Positions 1 to 9,281 of a stretch of DNA of 64,000 nucleotides are shown one piece after another; position 1 is the stretch's first letter, and the number at the start of each line of letters is the position of its first letter. The DNA is from JANQOH01 sp965243325 (GTDB lineage Bacteria > Pseudomonadota > Alphaproteobacteria > UBA7887): the NCBI GenBank assembly GCA_965243325.1, contig CBDEUQ010000003.1, forward strand, positions 1,984,001 through 2,048,000, in the 5' to 3' direction. The position numbers and the translations under genes are program-made. The notes under the pieces are model-generated. The model saw only the letters and a list, made by a program, of their open reading frames with translations. It made no database searches and was not told the origin of the DNA.

Positions 1-343
1 GGACGGCGAGCGCGTCGGGGTGCATCGCGTTCAGCGTCATCGCCGTGTCGATCAGCGTCTCGCCCTTCTTGATGGCGCTGGCCTGGACCTGCATGTTGAT
101 GACGTCGGCGCCCAGCCGCTTGCCGGCGAGCTCGAACGAGGTTCGGGTGCGCGTCGAGGTTTCGAAGAACAGGTTGATCAGCGTGCGCCCGGCGAGCGAC
201 GCACCTTTGACGGGGGTTTCCCGATAGCGCTCCACGTGGCGGTCGGCGCGGTCGAGCAGCCGGACGATCTCCCCCGCGTCCATGCCGGCGATGCCGAGCA
301 GGTGGCGGCGCGCAAGGGTGCGCCCGGCGACCGGCGCGGTCAT
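1..343 (-). CDS. pyrB: Aspartate carbamoyltransferase catalytic chain, N-terminal part
   Basis: Condenses carbamoyl phosphate with aspartate in de novo pyrimidine synthesis, in the cytoplasm. About 114 codons are visible; the gene runs off the left edge. Reading leftwards from ATG at 343 the protein contains FFETSTRTRTSFE near residues 60-72, the carbamoyl-phosphate-binding STRTR loop of the family, followed by the typical GADVINMQ stretch. An ATG at 402 in another frame meets a stop after 20 codons, so 343 is the start. The gene is divergent from the acyl-CoA ligase; the roughly 130 bp between them should hold both promoters, but I see no clear consensus. Confidence 0.93.
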   Translation of the reverse strand, partial: MTAPVAGRTLARRHLLGIAGMDAGEIVRLLDRADRHVERYRETPVKGASLAGRTLINLFFETSTRTRTSFELAGKRLGADVINMQVQASAIKKGETLIDTAMTLNAMHPDALAV

Positions 344-472
344 GGAAGGCCGGGCGCGGCGCGCGTCCCGGCGCGTTCGGTCTTGGCTTCCGCCGTCGCC
401 ATGCCTATCCTCCCGCGGGCCGGCGGGACCCTATCATACGGTCGGGGCGGCGAAGAATCGAAGAGGCGCGCC

Positions 473-2116
473 ATGCTCGGCCTGATGCAGGACACCCCGC
501 TGACGATCCCCTCGCTGCTCGACTACGCTGCGAACTATCACGGCGAACGCGAGATCGTGAGCCGCATGCTCGACGGCACGATCCACCGCACGGACTATGC
601 CGAAACCCGCCGTCGCACGGGGCGGCTGGCGAAGGCGCTGCAGCGGCTCGGCGTCGGCACCGGCGACCGCGTCGCGACGATTGCCTGGAACACCCATCGG
701 CACTTCGAGATCTATTTCGCCGTCCCCGGCATCGGCGCCGTATGCCACACGATCAACCCGCGCCTGTTCGGCGACCAGATCGTCTACATCGCCAACCACG
801 CGGAAGATTCGTGGGTGTTCCTCGACCTCACCTTCCTGCCGCTGGTCGAAGGCATCGCCGACCGGCTGGAGAGCGTCAAGGGCTACGTCCTTCTGTGTAC
901 CGCCGACGAAATGCCGGACACGGAGCTGCCCAACGCGCTCTGCTACGAAACGCTGCTCGCCGCCGAAGACGACGGATTCGCGTGGCCGCGCCTCGAAGAG
1001 AACACCGCGTCGTCGCTTTGCTACACGTCGGGCACGACGGGAAACCCGAAGGGGGTCCTGTACAGCCACCGCTCGACGGTCCTGCATACGCTGTGCGTGA
1101 TGGGCGCGGACACGCTCGGCATCGCGAACCGCGACACGCTGCTCGCCATCGTGCCGATGTTCCACGCCAACTGCTGGGGCACGCCCTACGCCTGCGCGGC
1201 ATCCGGCGCCAAGGTCGTCTACCCCGGTCCGTTCATGGACGGCGAACGGCTGCACCGCCTGATCGACGAGGAACAGGTGACGCTCGCGCTCGGCGTGCCG
1301 ACGGTCTGGCTCGGTTTGATTCGCTACCTCCAGGAAACCGGCAAGCGGATCGACAGCCTGCGGCGCACGGTCATCGGCGGCACGGCGATCCCGCCGTCGA
1401 CCCTGCGCACGCTGGAAGAAGACTACGGAGTCGAGGTCTATCACGCTTGGGGAATGACCGAGACCAGCCCGCTCGGCACCACGGGGCGGCTCCGCGCCGG
1501 GGAAGAGGCGCTTGCCGACGCCGAGGCGCGACGGACGCTCAAGCTGGCGCAGGGCCGCGCGATCTACGGCGTCGAGATGCGTGTCGTCGACGAGGACGGC
1601 CGCGAAGCGCCGCGCGACGGCGAGACCGCGGGCCGCCTCATGGTGCGCGGACCGTGGGTCGCCTCAGGCTACTTCAAGGGCGAGGGCGGCGCGGCGCTCG
1701 ATGCCGAGGGCTGGTTCGACACCGGCGACATCGCGACGCTCGACCGTCACGGGCGCATGCGTATCACCGACCGCGCGAAGGACGTGATCAAGTCCGGCGG
1801 CGAATGGATCAGCTCGATCGATCTCGAGAACACGGCGATGAGCCACCCCGACGTCGCCGAGGCGGCGGTCATCGGCCTGCCGCACCCGAAATGGGACGAA
1901 CGCCCGCTCCTCGTCGTCGTGCTGGCGCCCGGCAGCGCGCCGAGCGCCGAGAGCCTCGTCGCCTTTCTCGCCGGCAAGGTGGCGAAATGGTGGCTGCCCG
2001 ACGACGTGGTGTTCGTCGACGAACTGCCGCACACGCCGACGGGCAAGGTTCTCAAGACGAAGCTCCGCGAACTCTTCGCCGGCCACGTGCTGCCGACGGC
2101 GCGGGCGGCCGAATAG
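473..2116 (+). CDS. Medium/long-chain fatty acid-CoA ligase (AlkK/FadD-like)
   Basis: ANL-superfamily enzyme of 547 residues that activates a carboxylic acid with ATP and couples it to CoA. Seen: P-loop YTSGTTGNPKG (residues 184-194), GMTETSP (about 327-333), the hinge region with GWFDTGDIATLDRHGR and then KSGGEWIS (about 413-447), and PTGKVLK (about 522-528) carrying the catalytic Lys. The N-terminus MQDTPLTIPSLLDYAA is typical of the AlkK-like group. The frame is open back to base 20 but that stretch is antisense to pyrB; ATG at 473 or 485 fits homology. Substrate chain length cannot be read from sequence. It stands alone, about 95 bp before scpA. Confidence 0.88.
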   Translation: MLGLMQDTPLTIPSLLDYAANYHGEREIVSRMLDGTIHRTDYAETRRRTGRLAKALQRLGVGTGDRVATIAWNTHRHFEIYFAVPGIGAVCHTINPRLFGDQIVYIANHAEDSWVFLDLTFLPLVEGIADRLESVKGYVLLCTADEMPDTELPNALCYETLLAAEDDGFAWPRLEENTASSLCYTSGTTGNPKGVLYSHRSTVLHTLCVMGADTLGIANRDTLLAIVPMFHANCWGTPYACAASGAKVVYPGPFMDGERLHRLIDEEQVTLALGVPTVWLGLIRYLQETGKRIDSLRRTVIGGTAIPPSTLRTLEEDYGVEVYHAWGMTETSPLGTTGRLRAGEEALADAEARRTLKLAQGRAIYGVEMRVVDEDGREAPRDGETAGRLMVRGPWVASGYFKGEGGAALDAEGWFDTGDIATLDRHGRMRITDRAKDVIKSGGEWISSIDLENTAMSHPDVAEAAVIGLPHPKWDERPLLVVVLAPGSAPSAESLVAFLAGKVAKWWLPDDVVFVDELPHTPTGKVLKTKLRELFAGHVLPTARAAE

Positions 2117-2210
2117 AACGGCGGACTCCGGCACCCGACGCGCCGCGAACGCCGCTTCGGCTTGCGGCCGGAAGATGGTATGACCGTGCGGGCGAACTGC
2201 GCGATCGAGC

Positions 2211-3020
2211 ATGACGGCAGCCGGCGAGTCGACCGAACTCTTCGCGGACGCGCCTCGCGAGGGCGACGCGGAGGCGCTCGTCCTTGATCTCGACGGGTTC
2301 GAGGGCCCGATCGACGTGCTGCTGGCGCTCGCGCGGACGCAGAAGGTCGACCTCGCGCGCATCTCGATCATCCAGCTCGCCGATCAATATCTCGACTACG
2401 TGCAGACGGCGGGGCGGCGGCTCGACCTCGCCGCCGACTATCTGGTGATGGCCGCGTGGCTCGCCTACCTCAAGTCGCGCCTGCTGCTGCCCGAGGCGGA
2501 CGGCGGCGAGGAAGACGAACCGAGCGCCGCCGAACTCGCCGAGGCGCTGGCGCTCCGGCTGCGCCGTCTCGAAGCCATGCGCGATGCGGCGGCGCGGCTG
2601 ATGGCGCGCGATCTGCGCGGCCGCGACGTGTTCGCGCGCGGCACCGCGGAAGGCGTCGAAGTCATCGCCCGGCCGGTCTATGCCGTCACGCTCGCCGATC
2701 TGCTCTCCGCCTACGCCGGCCCGGCGCGCCGGCGCGCCGAAGGCCGCGCCCTCAGCATCGCGCCGAGCGGCCTGCTCGGCCTCGACGAAGCGGTGCGGCG
2801 CCTCTCGGGAATGCTCGGCGCCGCGGTCGACTGGACGGCGCTGGCGCGCTTCCTGCCGGCGGGCGCGGACGCGTCGGTCGCCGGGCGCTCGGCGCTGGCG
2901 TCGACGTTCGCCGCGTCGCTCGAACTGGCGCGCGACGGACGGCTCGACATCCGCCAGGCCGCGCCCTTCGCGCCCGTCTTCGTGCGCCGCCGGCGGCCGC
3001 CGTCGGGCCGCGACCGGTGA
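2211..3020 (+). CDS. scpA: Segregation and condensation protein A
   Basis: Kleisin subunit of the SMC-ScpAB condensin used in chromosome compaction and segregation. 269 residues. The conserved N-terminal SMC-contacting region reads GFEGPIDVLLALARTQKVDL near residues 24-43, then DQYLDYV, and a winged-helix C-terminal part follows. ATG at 2211; the alternative upstream frame is closed. The stop overlaps the scpB GTG start by four bases, implying translational coupling. In many alphaproteobacteria scpAB lie next to tatABC; here an iron transporter sits between them. Confidence 0.95.
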   Translation: MTAAGESTELFADAPREGDAEALVLDLDGFEGPIDVLLALARTQKVDLARISIIQLADQYLDYVQTAGRRLDLAADYLVMAAWLAYLKSRLLLPEADGGEEDEPSAAELAEALALRLRRLEAMRDAAARLMARDLRGRDVFARGTAEGVEVIARPVYAVTLADLLSAYAGPARRRAEGRALSIAPSGLLGLDEAVRRLSGMLGAAVDWTALARFLPAGADASVAGRSALASTFAASLELARDGRLDIRQAAPFAPVFVRRRRPPSGRDR

Positions 3021-3625
3021 GCGCGGGCGAGGGCCAGGCGTTGCGGGTGCTGGAGGCGGTGCTGTTCGCCGCGCCGGACCCGTTGTCGGAAGCCGCGCTC
3101 GCGATGCACCTGCCCGCCGGCGCCGACGTGACGGCGCTGCTCGCCGCCCTCGCGGCGCGCTACGAGGGCGGCGGCGTCGTCCTCGCGCCGGTGGGCGGCG
3201 GCTGGGCGTTCCGCACGGCGCCGGACCTCGCGCACGTCCTGAAACGCTACGCCGAAGTGCAGCGGCGCCTGTCGCGCGCGGCGCTCGAAACGCTGGCCAT
3301 CGTCGCCTATCACCAGCCCGCGACCCGCGCCGACATCGAGAGCATCCGCGGCGTCGCGGTGAGCAAGGGCACGCTCGACATCCTGTTCGAGCAGGGGTGG
3401 ATCGAACCGCGCGGCCGCCGCCGGACGCCGGGGCGGCCGGCGACGTGGGTGACGACGGCGGCGTTCCTCGACCACTTCGGGCTGGTCTCGCTTGACGATC
3501 TGCCGGGGCTGGAGGAACTGCGCGCCGCCGGCCTGCTCGACGCCGGTGCGGCGCCCGCGCAACTGTCGCTCGCCGTCACCGCGGACGGTTCCGACGACGG
3601 ACCGGAGTCATCCGTCTGCGATTGA
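3017..3625 (+). CDS. scpB: Segregation and condensation protein B
   Basis: Dimeric winged-helix partner of ScpA in the SMC-ScpAB complex. 202 residues from GTG at 3017, which overlaps the scpA TGA as GTGA. Family signatures: VLEAVLFAAPDPLSE at the N-terminus, then LSRAALETLAIVAYHQPATR and the region around SIRGVAVSKGTLDIL with a GRRRTPGRP segment. The frame stays open upstream inside scpA, but homology begins exactly at the overlap. The C-terminal 25 residues are variable. Confidence 0.95.
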   Translation: MSAGEGQALRVLEAVLFAAPDPLSEAALAMHLPAGADVTALLAALAARYEGGGVVLAPVGGGWAFRTAPDLAHVLKRYAEVQRRLSRAALETLAIVAYHQPATRADIESIRGVAVSKGTLDILFEQGWIEPRGRRRTPGRPATWVTTAAFLDHFGLVSLDDLPGLEELRAAGLLDAGAAPAQLSLAVTADGSDDGPESSVCD

Positions 3626-3699
3626 TTTTCAGTCGCGCATGTGCTTCATGACCCGACATCGACGGGCGCGCGACGCGCCCCGCAACGGCGGAGGAAGTC

Positions 3700-4716
3700 G
3701 TGAATCGCATGTGGACAATGCTTGCCTCGTGCGTCGTGCTGGCGGCAGCGCAGGTGGCCCAGGCGGCCGAGGTCAACGTCTATTCGGCGCGCAAGGAAGC
3801 GCTGATCCGGCCACTGCTCGACCGCTTCACCGCCGAAACCGGCATCGAGGTCAATCTGGTGACCGGAAAAGCCGGACAGTTGCACGAACGCCTGGCCGCC
3901 GAGGGGCGCAACAGCCCGGCGGACGTGTTCCTCACCGTGGACGCGGGCAACCTGCACCGCGCCAAGGCCGCGGGCTTGTTGCAGCCGGTGCGGTCGCCGC
4001 TGCTCGACGAGGCCATTCCCGCACGCTGGCGCGACGGCGACGGCGCGTGGTACGGCTTCAGCCTGCGCGGCCGCGTGATCGCCTACGCGAACGACCGCGT
4101 GGCGCCGGACGAGCTGGAGACCTACGAGGCGCTGGCCGACCCGGCGTGGCAGGGGCGCGTTCTCGTGCGCTCGTCGGGCAACATCTACAACCAGTCGCTG
4201 ATCGCATCGATGATCGAGGCGCACGGCACGGAGGGCGCGGAGGCCTGGGCGCGCGGCATCGTCGCCAACATGGCGCGGACGCCGAAGGGCGGCGATACGG
4301 ACCAGATCCGCGCCGTCGCCGCCGGCGAGGGCGACGTCGCCATCGTCAACACCTACTATTTCGGCGGCCTCGCCGCGTCGGACGACGAGGACGACCGCGC
4401 CGTCATCGAGGCGACCGGCCTCATCTTCCCCAACCAGGGGGGGCGCGGGGCGCACGTCAACGTCTCGGGCGGAGGCCTGTGCGCGCACGCTCCCAACGCG
4501 GCGGAGGGAACGCGACTGCTCGAATACCTGGCGAGCGCGCCGGCGCAGGCGCTGTTCGCCGAGCTCAACCACGAGATCCCCGTCCGCGCCGGCGTGGCGC
4601 TGTCGCCGATCGTCGCCGCATGGGGCGCGTTCGAGATGGACGACCTGCCGCTGGCCGTGCTCGGAGAGCGCAACCGGGAGGCGATCGAACTCGCCGACCG
4701 TGCCGGCTGGCGCTGA
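3700..4716 (+). CDS. fbpA: Fe(III) ABC transporter, periplasmic binding protein
   Basis: 338 residues with a Sec-type signal peptide (about residues 1-23, cleavage after AQA), then mature EVNVYSARKEALIRPLL, the start typical of FbpA/FutA ferric-binding proteins. The Tyr pair that ligates iron in this family is visible as NTYY at residues 217-220. First gene of a three-gene cassette: the permease start (4700) lies inside this gene. ATG at 3709 (MWTML) would also preserve a usable signal peptide. No Fur-box-like palindrome was recognised in the 74 bp upstream, so regulation is unresolved. Confidence 0.93.
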   Translation: MNRMWTMLASCVVLAAAQVAQAAEVNVYSARKEALIRPLLDRFTAETGIEVNLVTGKAGQLHERLAAEGRNSPADVFLTVDAGNLHRAKAAGLLQPVRSPLLDEAIPARWRDGDGAWYGFSLRGRVIAYANDRVAPDELETYEALADPAWQGRVLVRSSGNIYNQSLIASMIEAHGTEGAEAWARGIVANMARTPKGGDTDQIRAVAAGEGDVAIVNTYYFGGLAASDDEDDRAVIEATGLIFPNQGGRGAHVNVSGGGLCAHAPNAAEGTRLLEYLASAPAQALFAELNHEIPVRAGVALSPIVAAWGAFEMDDLPLAVLGERNREAIELADRAGWR

Positions 4717-6373
4717 CACGCTCGCGCCGCCCGCCGCGCGGTCGCGACGGGTGGCGGGCGGGGCGCTCGGCGCCGCGCCGCTGGCGGCGGCCGCCCTGGT
4801 ATCCGTCCCGGTTCTCGTCGTCGCCGCCCACGTATTCCTGCCGGCGGGCGGGGTGTGGCCGCACCTCGTCGACACGGTGCTCGCGGGCTACGTCGTCAAC
4901 ACGCTCTGGCTCATGCTCGGCGTCGGCGTCGGCACGCTGGTCATCGGCGCTGGCACGGCGTGGTTGTGCAGCGTCTGCCGCTTTCCCGGCCGCGGTGTCC
5001 TGGAATGGGCGCTGCTGCTGCCGATGGCGCTGCCGACCTACGCCATCGCCTACAGCTACGCCGGCCTGCTCGAATACGCGGGCCCGGTGCAGTCGGCCCT
5101 GCGCGCTTGGTTCGGCTGGACCGGACGCGACTACTGGTTTCCCGACATCCGCTCTCTCGGCGGCGCCGTCGCGGTCATGTCGCTGGTGCTCTATCCGTAC
5201 GTCTACCTGCTCGCGCGCGCCGCCTTCCTCAGCCAGTCGGTCTGCGTGCTCGAGGTCGGCCGCACGCTCGGCCGCGGCCCGTGGCGGAGTTTCGCCGAGA
5301 TCGCTGTACCGCTCGCCCGGCCGGCGCTGGCGGGCGGCGTCGCGCTGGCACTGATGGAGGCGCTGAGCGATTTCGGCACGGTGGACTATTACGGCGTCGA
5401 TACCTTCACCACGGGAATCTACCGCACGTGGTTCGCCCTCGGCGACGCGGCGGCGGCGGCGCAGCTCTCCGCCGTGCTGCTCGCCTTCGTCCTCGTCCTC
5501 CTCGTCGGTGAGCAGCAGTCGCGCCGCGGCGCGCGCTACCACCATACCACCGGACGCCAGGGCGCCCTGCCGAGCTATCGCCTGCGCGGCGTGCGCGCCG
5601 GGCTCGCGGCGGCGGCATGCGTCCTGCCGCTCGCGCTCGGGTTTCTCGTCCCGGCCGGCTTGCTGGCCGCCTGGACGGTCGCCGACGGACGGGACCAGCT
5701 CGACGCCGCCTTCGCCGCGCTCGCCGGAAACAGCTTCATGCTGGCGGCGCTGACCGCGGCGCTGGCGGTCGTCGTCGCCGTGCCGGTCGGCTATGCCGTG
5801 CGTCTCGGCGCCGGACCCGTGGGGCGGGCGGCGAAGCGCATCGCCGGTCTCGGCTACGCGATTCCCGGGTCGGTGGTCGCGGTCGGCGTGCTGTTGCCGG
5901 CGGCGTGGCTCGACAACAGCATCGACGGGCTCGCCCGCGCCGCGTTCGGGGTGTCGACGGGCCTGATTCTGACCGGCGGCATCGCAGTGCTCGTTTTCGC
6001 CTATCTCGTCCGCTTCCTGCCGCTGTCGATGAACGCGGTCGATGCCGCGCTCGCCCGCGTCACGACGACGATCGACGACGCGGCGCGCACGCTCGGCGAG
6101 AAGCCCGGCGGCGTGCTGCGGCGGATTCACCTGCCGATGCTGCGCGGCGGTCTGCTGACCGCCGCCCTGCTCGTCTTCGTCGATACGATGAAGGAGTTGC
6201 CGGCCACCCTCATCCTGCGGCCGTTCGACGTGAACACCCTCGCCGTCCGCGCCTACGAGTTCGCCACCGACGAGCGGCTTGCCGACGCGGCGCCGGCGGC
6301 GCTCGCCATCGTCGTCGTCGGGCTCGTGCCGGTGATCGTGCTGAGCCGCGCCATGACCCCGGTGCGGCGATGA
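4700..6373 (+). CDS. fbpB: Fe(III) ABC transporter, fused permease
   Basis: 557-residue inner-membrane permease with two homologous halves of about six hydrophobic segments each, the FbpB/SfuB arrangement. Each half has an EAA loop that docks the ATPase: one around residues 184-210 (GRTLGRGPWRSFAEIAVPLA) and one around 459-484 (ARTLGEKPGGVLRRIHLP). The GTG start overlaps fbpA by 17 bases, and the stop overlaps the fbpC start as ATGA, so the three genes are one operon. Specificity for iron is inferred from the binding protein. Confidence 0.93.
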   Translation: MPAGADTLAPPAARSRRVAGGALGAAPLAAAALVSVPVLVVAAHVFLPAGGVWPHLVDTVLAGYVVNTLWLMLGVGVGTLVIGAGTAWLCSVCRFPGRGVLEWALLLPMALPTYAIAYSYAGLLEYAGPVQSALRAWFGWTGRDYWFPDIRSLGGAVAVMSLVLYPYVYLLARAAFLSQSVCVLEVGRTLGRGPWRSFAEIAVPLARPALAGGVALALMEALSDFGTVDYYGVDTFTTGIYRTWFALGDAAAAAQLSAVLLAFVLVLLVGEQQSRRGARYHHTTGRQGALPSYRLRGVRAGLAAAACVLPLALGFLVPAGLLAAWTVADGRDQLDAAFAALAGNSFMLAALTAALAVVVAVPVGYAVRLGAGPVGRAAKRIAGLGYAIPGSVVAVGVLLPAAWLDNSIDGLARAAFGVSTGLILTGGIAVLVFAYLVRFLPLSMNAVDAALARVTTTIDDAARTLGEKPGGVLRRIHLPMLRGGLLTAALLVFVDTMKELPATLILRPFDVNTLAVRAYEFATDERLADAAPAALAIVVVGLVPVIVLSRAMTPVRR

Positions 6374-7410
6374 GCAACGGCCTCGTCGTCGACGGCCTGA
6401 GCCACCGTTTCGGAGCCGTGACGGCGGTCGCCGAGGCGTCGTTCGCCGTCGAGGCCGGCGAAGTCGTCGCCCTGCTCGGGCCGTCGGGCTGCGGCAAGTC
6501 GACCGTCCTGCGACTCGTCGCTGGCCTCGAGTCGGTGCAGCGGGGCCGGATCGCCATCGCCGGCCGCGAGGTTGCCGCGCCCGGCCGGTCGGTGCCGCCG
6601 GAGGCGCGTTCGGTTGGCATGGTGTTCCAGGACTTTGCACTGTTCCCGCATCTGACCACGGCCGGCAACGTCGCCTTCGGCCTCGCCGGGACGGCGCCGC
6701 CGGAGCGTCGGCGAAAGGTCGCGGCGGCGCTCGAGCGCGTCGGCCTCGCGGCGCGCGCGGACGCGTGGCCGCACACGCTCTCGGGCGGCGAGCGCCAGCG
6801 CGTGGCGCTGGCCCGGGCCCTGGCGCCGGCGCCGCGCGTCATGCTGCTCGACGAGCCGTTTACCGGGCTGGACGCGGGACTGCGCGACGCGCTGCGCGAA
6901 ACCACCGCGCACCTCCTGCGCGAGGCCGGAACGCCGACGCTGATCGTGACCCACGACCCGGAGGAGGCAATGCAGATGGCCGACCGCATCGTCCTGATGC
7001 GCGCCGGCCGGGTGTGTCAGCGGGGCGCGCCCGACGCGCTCTACCGGGCGCCGGCGGATGCGTTCTGCGCCACCTTCCTCGGCGCCGCCGAGCGCTTCGA
7101 CGGCGTGGTCCGCGACGGCCGCGTCGTCACGCCGCTCGGCGCCGTCGCCGCGGGGCGGCTCGCCGAAGGGACGGCGGCGCAGGTGCTGGTCCGCCCCGAG
7201 GGTGTCCGCCTCGACGCCGAAACCGGCGTCCCGGCGACGGTGAGCGCGGTGCGGAGCCTCGGCCGCTCGGGGCTGGTCACGCTCGTGCTCGCAGACGGGA
7301 CGGCGGTGCGGGCGCGGGTGCCGTGGTCGGCGCTGCCGGCAGTCGGCGCACCGGCGCGACTCGCCATCGCCGCGGCGATGGCATTTGTGTTTCCCGCGTC
7401 CGAGGGCTAA
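6370..7410 (+). CDS. fbpC: Fe(III) ABC transporter, ATP-binding protein
   Basis: 346-residue ATPase energising FbpAB. Walker A GPSGCGKST (37-45), Q-loop MVFQDF (about 84-89), signature LSGGERQ (137-143), Walker B VMLLDEP (about 157-163) and switch His in VTHDP (about 195). The last 110 residues are a TOBE-like regulatory domain, as in FbpC/PotA relatives. ATG at 6370 overlaps the fbpB TGA. Last gene of the iron cassette; about 105 bp later tatA begins with its own Shine-Dalgarno. Confidence 0.93.
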   Translation: MSNGLVVDGLSHRFGAVTAVAEASFAVEAGEVVALLGPSGCGKSTVLRLVAGLESVQRGRIAIAGREVAAPGRSVPPEARSVGMVFQDFALFPHLTTAGNVAFGLAGTAPPERRRKVAAALERVGLAARADAWPHTLSGGERQRVALARALAPAPRVMLLDEPFTGLDAGLRDALRETTAHLLREAGTPTLIVTHDPEEAMQMADRIVLMRAGRVCQRGAPDALYRAPADAFCATFLGAAERFDGVVRDGRVVTPLGAVAAGRLAEGTAAQVLVRPEGVRLDAETGVPATVSAVRSLGRSGLVTLVLADGTAVRARVPWSALPAVGAPARLAIAAAMAFVFPASEG

Positions 7411-7515
7411 ACAGACGGACGCATCCGGCGGTCTGGGCGCCCGCCCGGGCGTCGCCGTGGACCGCCGTTCGGCCGCGGGCTGCGCGGGTCGAACCGTGCC
7501 TGAAGGAGAGTCCAA

Positions 7516-7752
7516 ATGAGCATCGGTATCTGGCAGATCGTCCTGATCCTCGTCATCGTCCTGATCCTGTTCGGCGCCGGCAAGATTCCCCGTGTGATGG
7601 GCGACGTTGCCAAGGGCGTGAAGAGCTTCAAGGCCGGTCTGAAGGAAGAGCCGGAAGACGAGGCGGAAACGGCCAAGCGCGAAGTGCCGCAGGCCGACGC
7701 GATGGGCGCCGCGGCGGCCGACGTCAAGTCGGACGAGCCGGCGAAGACGTGA
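7516..7752 (+). CDS. tatA: Sec-independent translocase TatA
   Basis: 78-residue pore-forming component of the twin-arginine protein exporter. One N-terminal membrane helix (IWQIVLILVIVLILFGAGK), the hinge and an amphipathic helix (KGVKSFKAGLKEE), then an acidic, Ala-rich tail. Preceded by GAAGGAGAG about 6-12 bases before the ATG, a strong ribosome-binding site in keeping with the high TatA stoichiometry. First of tatABC, which share strand and close spacing. Confidence 0.97.
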   Translation: MSIGIWQIVLILVIVLILFGAGKIPRVMGDVAKGVKSFKAGLKEEPEDEAETAKREVPQADAMGAAAADVKSDEPAKT

Positions 7753-7808
7753 CCGGACACGCGGACGGACGACGCGGCCCCTAGAACGCCGGCGGCGGGC
7801 GCGGCGCC

Positions 7809-8315
7809 GTGCTGGACATCGGCTGGAGCGAGATGGCGATCGTCACCGTCGTCGCGCTGTTCGTCATCGGTCCGCGCGAGTTGCCGCGCATGCTGCGCAC
7901 GGTCGGCCGCTACGCGGCGAAGATTCGCGGCATGGCGCGCGAGTTCCAGGAGGGTATCGACGACGCCGTGCGCGAGGCCGAGCTCGACGAGGTCAAGAAG
8001 CAGATCGAGTCGGCGCGGCGGCTCGACCTCGGCAAGTCGATCGAGGAGGCGGTCGATCCGGACAACCAGATCGGCAAGGCGATGGACTTCAGCGACGCCG
8101 AAGGCAGGAAACCGAAGGAGCTCGACGGCGCGGCCGGCGCCCTCCCGCAGCCGGCGGCGACCGAAACGCCGTCGGCGCCTGTGCCTGCGCCCGCGCCCGC
8201 ACGCGCCCAGGGCATGGCGGCATCGGTCGCCGCGGCCGCTCCGCCGGCGGCCCCGGCGGCGGCCGGGAGCGAGGCGGAACCCGACGAGGGCAAAGCGTCC
8301 AGGGCCGACGCCTGA
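7809..8315 (+). CDS. tatB: Sec-independent translocase TatB
   Basis: 168 residues from GTG. Substrate-receptor partner of TatC. N-terminal helix MLDIGWSEMAIVTVVALFVI followed by GPRELPRMLRTVGRY, the TatB-type hinge with a Glu where TatA has a shorter polar patch, then a long charged amphipathic helix and an Ala/Pro-rich low-complexity tail (about residues 105-160) usual for high-GC alphaproteobacteria. No ATG is available near the conserved start, which supports the GTG. Confidence 0.95.
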   Translation: MLDIGWSEMAIVTVVALFVIGPRELPRMLRTVGRYAAKIRGMAREFQEGIDDAVREAELDEVKKQIESARRLDLGKSIEEAVDPDNQIGKAMDFSDAEGRKPKELDGAAGALPQPAATETPSAPVPAPAPARAQGMAASVAAAAPPAAPAAAGSEAEPDEGKASRADA

Positions 8316-8318
8316 GCG

Positions 8319-9224
8319 ATGGCGGACGACGCGCGCGACGAAATCGAGGCATCCAAGGCGCCGCTGATCGATCATCTCATAGAGTTGCGCGACCGGCTCA
8401 AGTGGTCGGTGGTGGCGCTCCTCATCGCCTTCGTCGCATGCTTCGTGGTGACGGAGGACTATCTCTACCCGTTCCTGGTCTCGCCGCTCTACGACATCTA
8501 CGTCGGCCTCGGCGTCGAGAACCCGCGCATGATCTACACGGCGCTGCACGAGGCGTTCTTCACCTACATGAAGCTCGCGTTCTACGCCGCGCTGTTCGTG
8601 TCCTTCCCGATCATGGCGAACCAGCTCTGGAAGTTCATCGCCCCGGGGCTGTACCGCGACGAGAAGCGCGCGTTCCTGCCGTTCGTCATCGCCACGCCGG
8701 TTCTGTTCACCACCGGCGCGGCGCTCGTGTACTACTTCATCCTGCCGCTCGCCTGGAGCTTCTTCATCGGCTTCCAGACCACCGGCGTCGAGGGGACGCT
8801 GGCGATCGAGCTCGAGGCCAAGGTCAACGAGTATCTTTCGCTGGTCGTCAAGCTGATGTTCGCGTTCGGCATCGCGTTCCAGCTCCCGGTGGCGCTCACG
8901 CTGATGGCGCGGGCGGGACTGGTGACCTCGAAGGGCCTCGCCGAACGCCGCAAATACTCGATCGTCATCGCCTTCGCCGCGGCGGCGCTGCTGACCCCGC
9001 CCGACCTGATCAGCCAGGTCGGCCTCGGCATCCCCATTATCGTGCTCTACGAGGTGTCGATCTGGCTGGCGCGCATGGCCGAGCGCAACCGGGCGGCGCG
9101 CGAGGCGGCCGAGGAGGCGGAGCTCAACCGCCGGATGGAGGCGACGGACGGTACCGCCGCCACGGACGCCGGGCCCGAAATCGACGACGTCGACGACGAG
9201 ACCGATTTCAACCTCACCCGCTGA
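8319..9224 (+). CDS. tatC: Sec-independent translocase TatC
   Basis: 301-residue six-helix membrane protein that binds the twin-arginine signal. Seen: N-terminal LIDHLIELRDRL (conserved cytoplasmic motif), six hydrophobic stretches between about 30 and 250, and the conserved FPIMANQLWKFIAPGLY segment. The last 50 residues are an acidic tail longer than in E. coli. Starts 3 bases after tatB. Confidence 0.97.
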   Translation: MADDARDEIEASKAPLIDHLIELRDRLKWSVVALLIAFVACFVVTEDYLYPFLVSPLYDIYVGLGVENPRMIYTALHEAFFTYMKLAFYAALFVSFPIMANQLWKFIAPGLYRDEKRAFLPFVIATPVLFTTGAALVYYFILPLAWSFFIGFQTTGVEGTLAIELEAKVNEYLSLVVKLMFAFGIAFQLPVALTLMARAGLVTSKGLAERRKYSIVIAFAAAALLTPPDLISQVGLGIPIIVLYEVSIWLARMAERNRAAREAAEEAELNRRMEATDGTAATDAGPEIDDVDDETDFNLTR

Positions 9225-9281
9225 TCCCGGACCTCCGCCGACCCGCGCTTCGCTTTCGGCTATAGTCGAGGGGGAAGGACG

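Noticed and set aside
4565..6640. Long minus-strand open frame across fbpB and others like it (e.g. 21783-24455)
   Set aside because: High-GC shadows opposite well-supported genes; amino-acid composition is Arg/Gly/Ala-rich without motifs.
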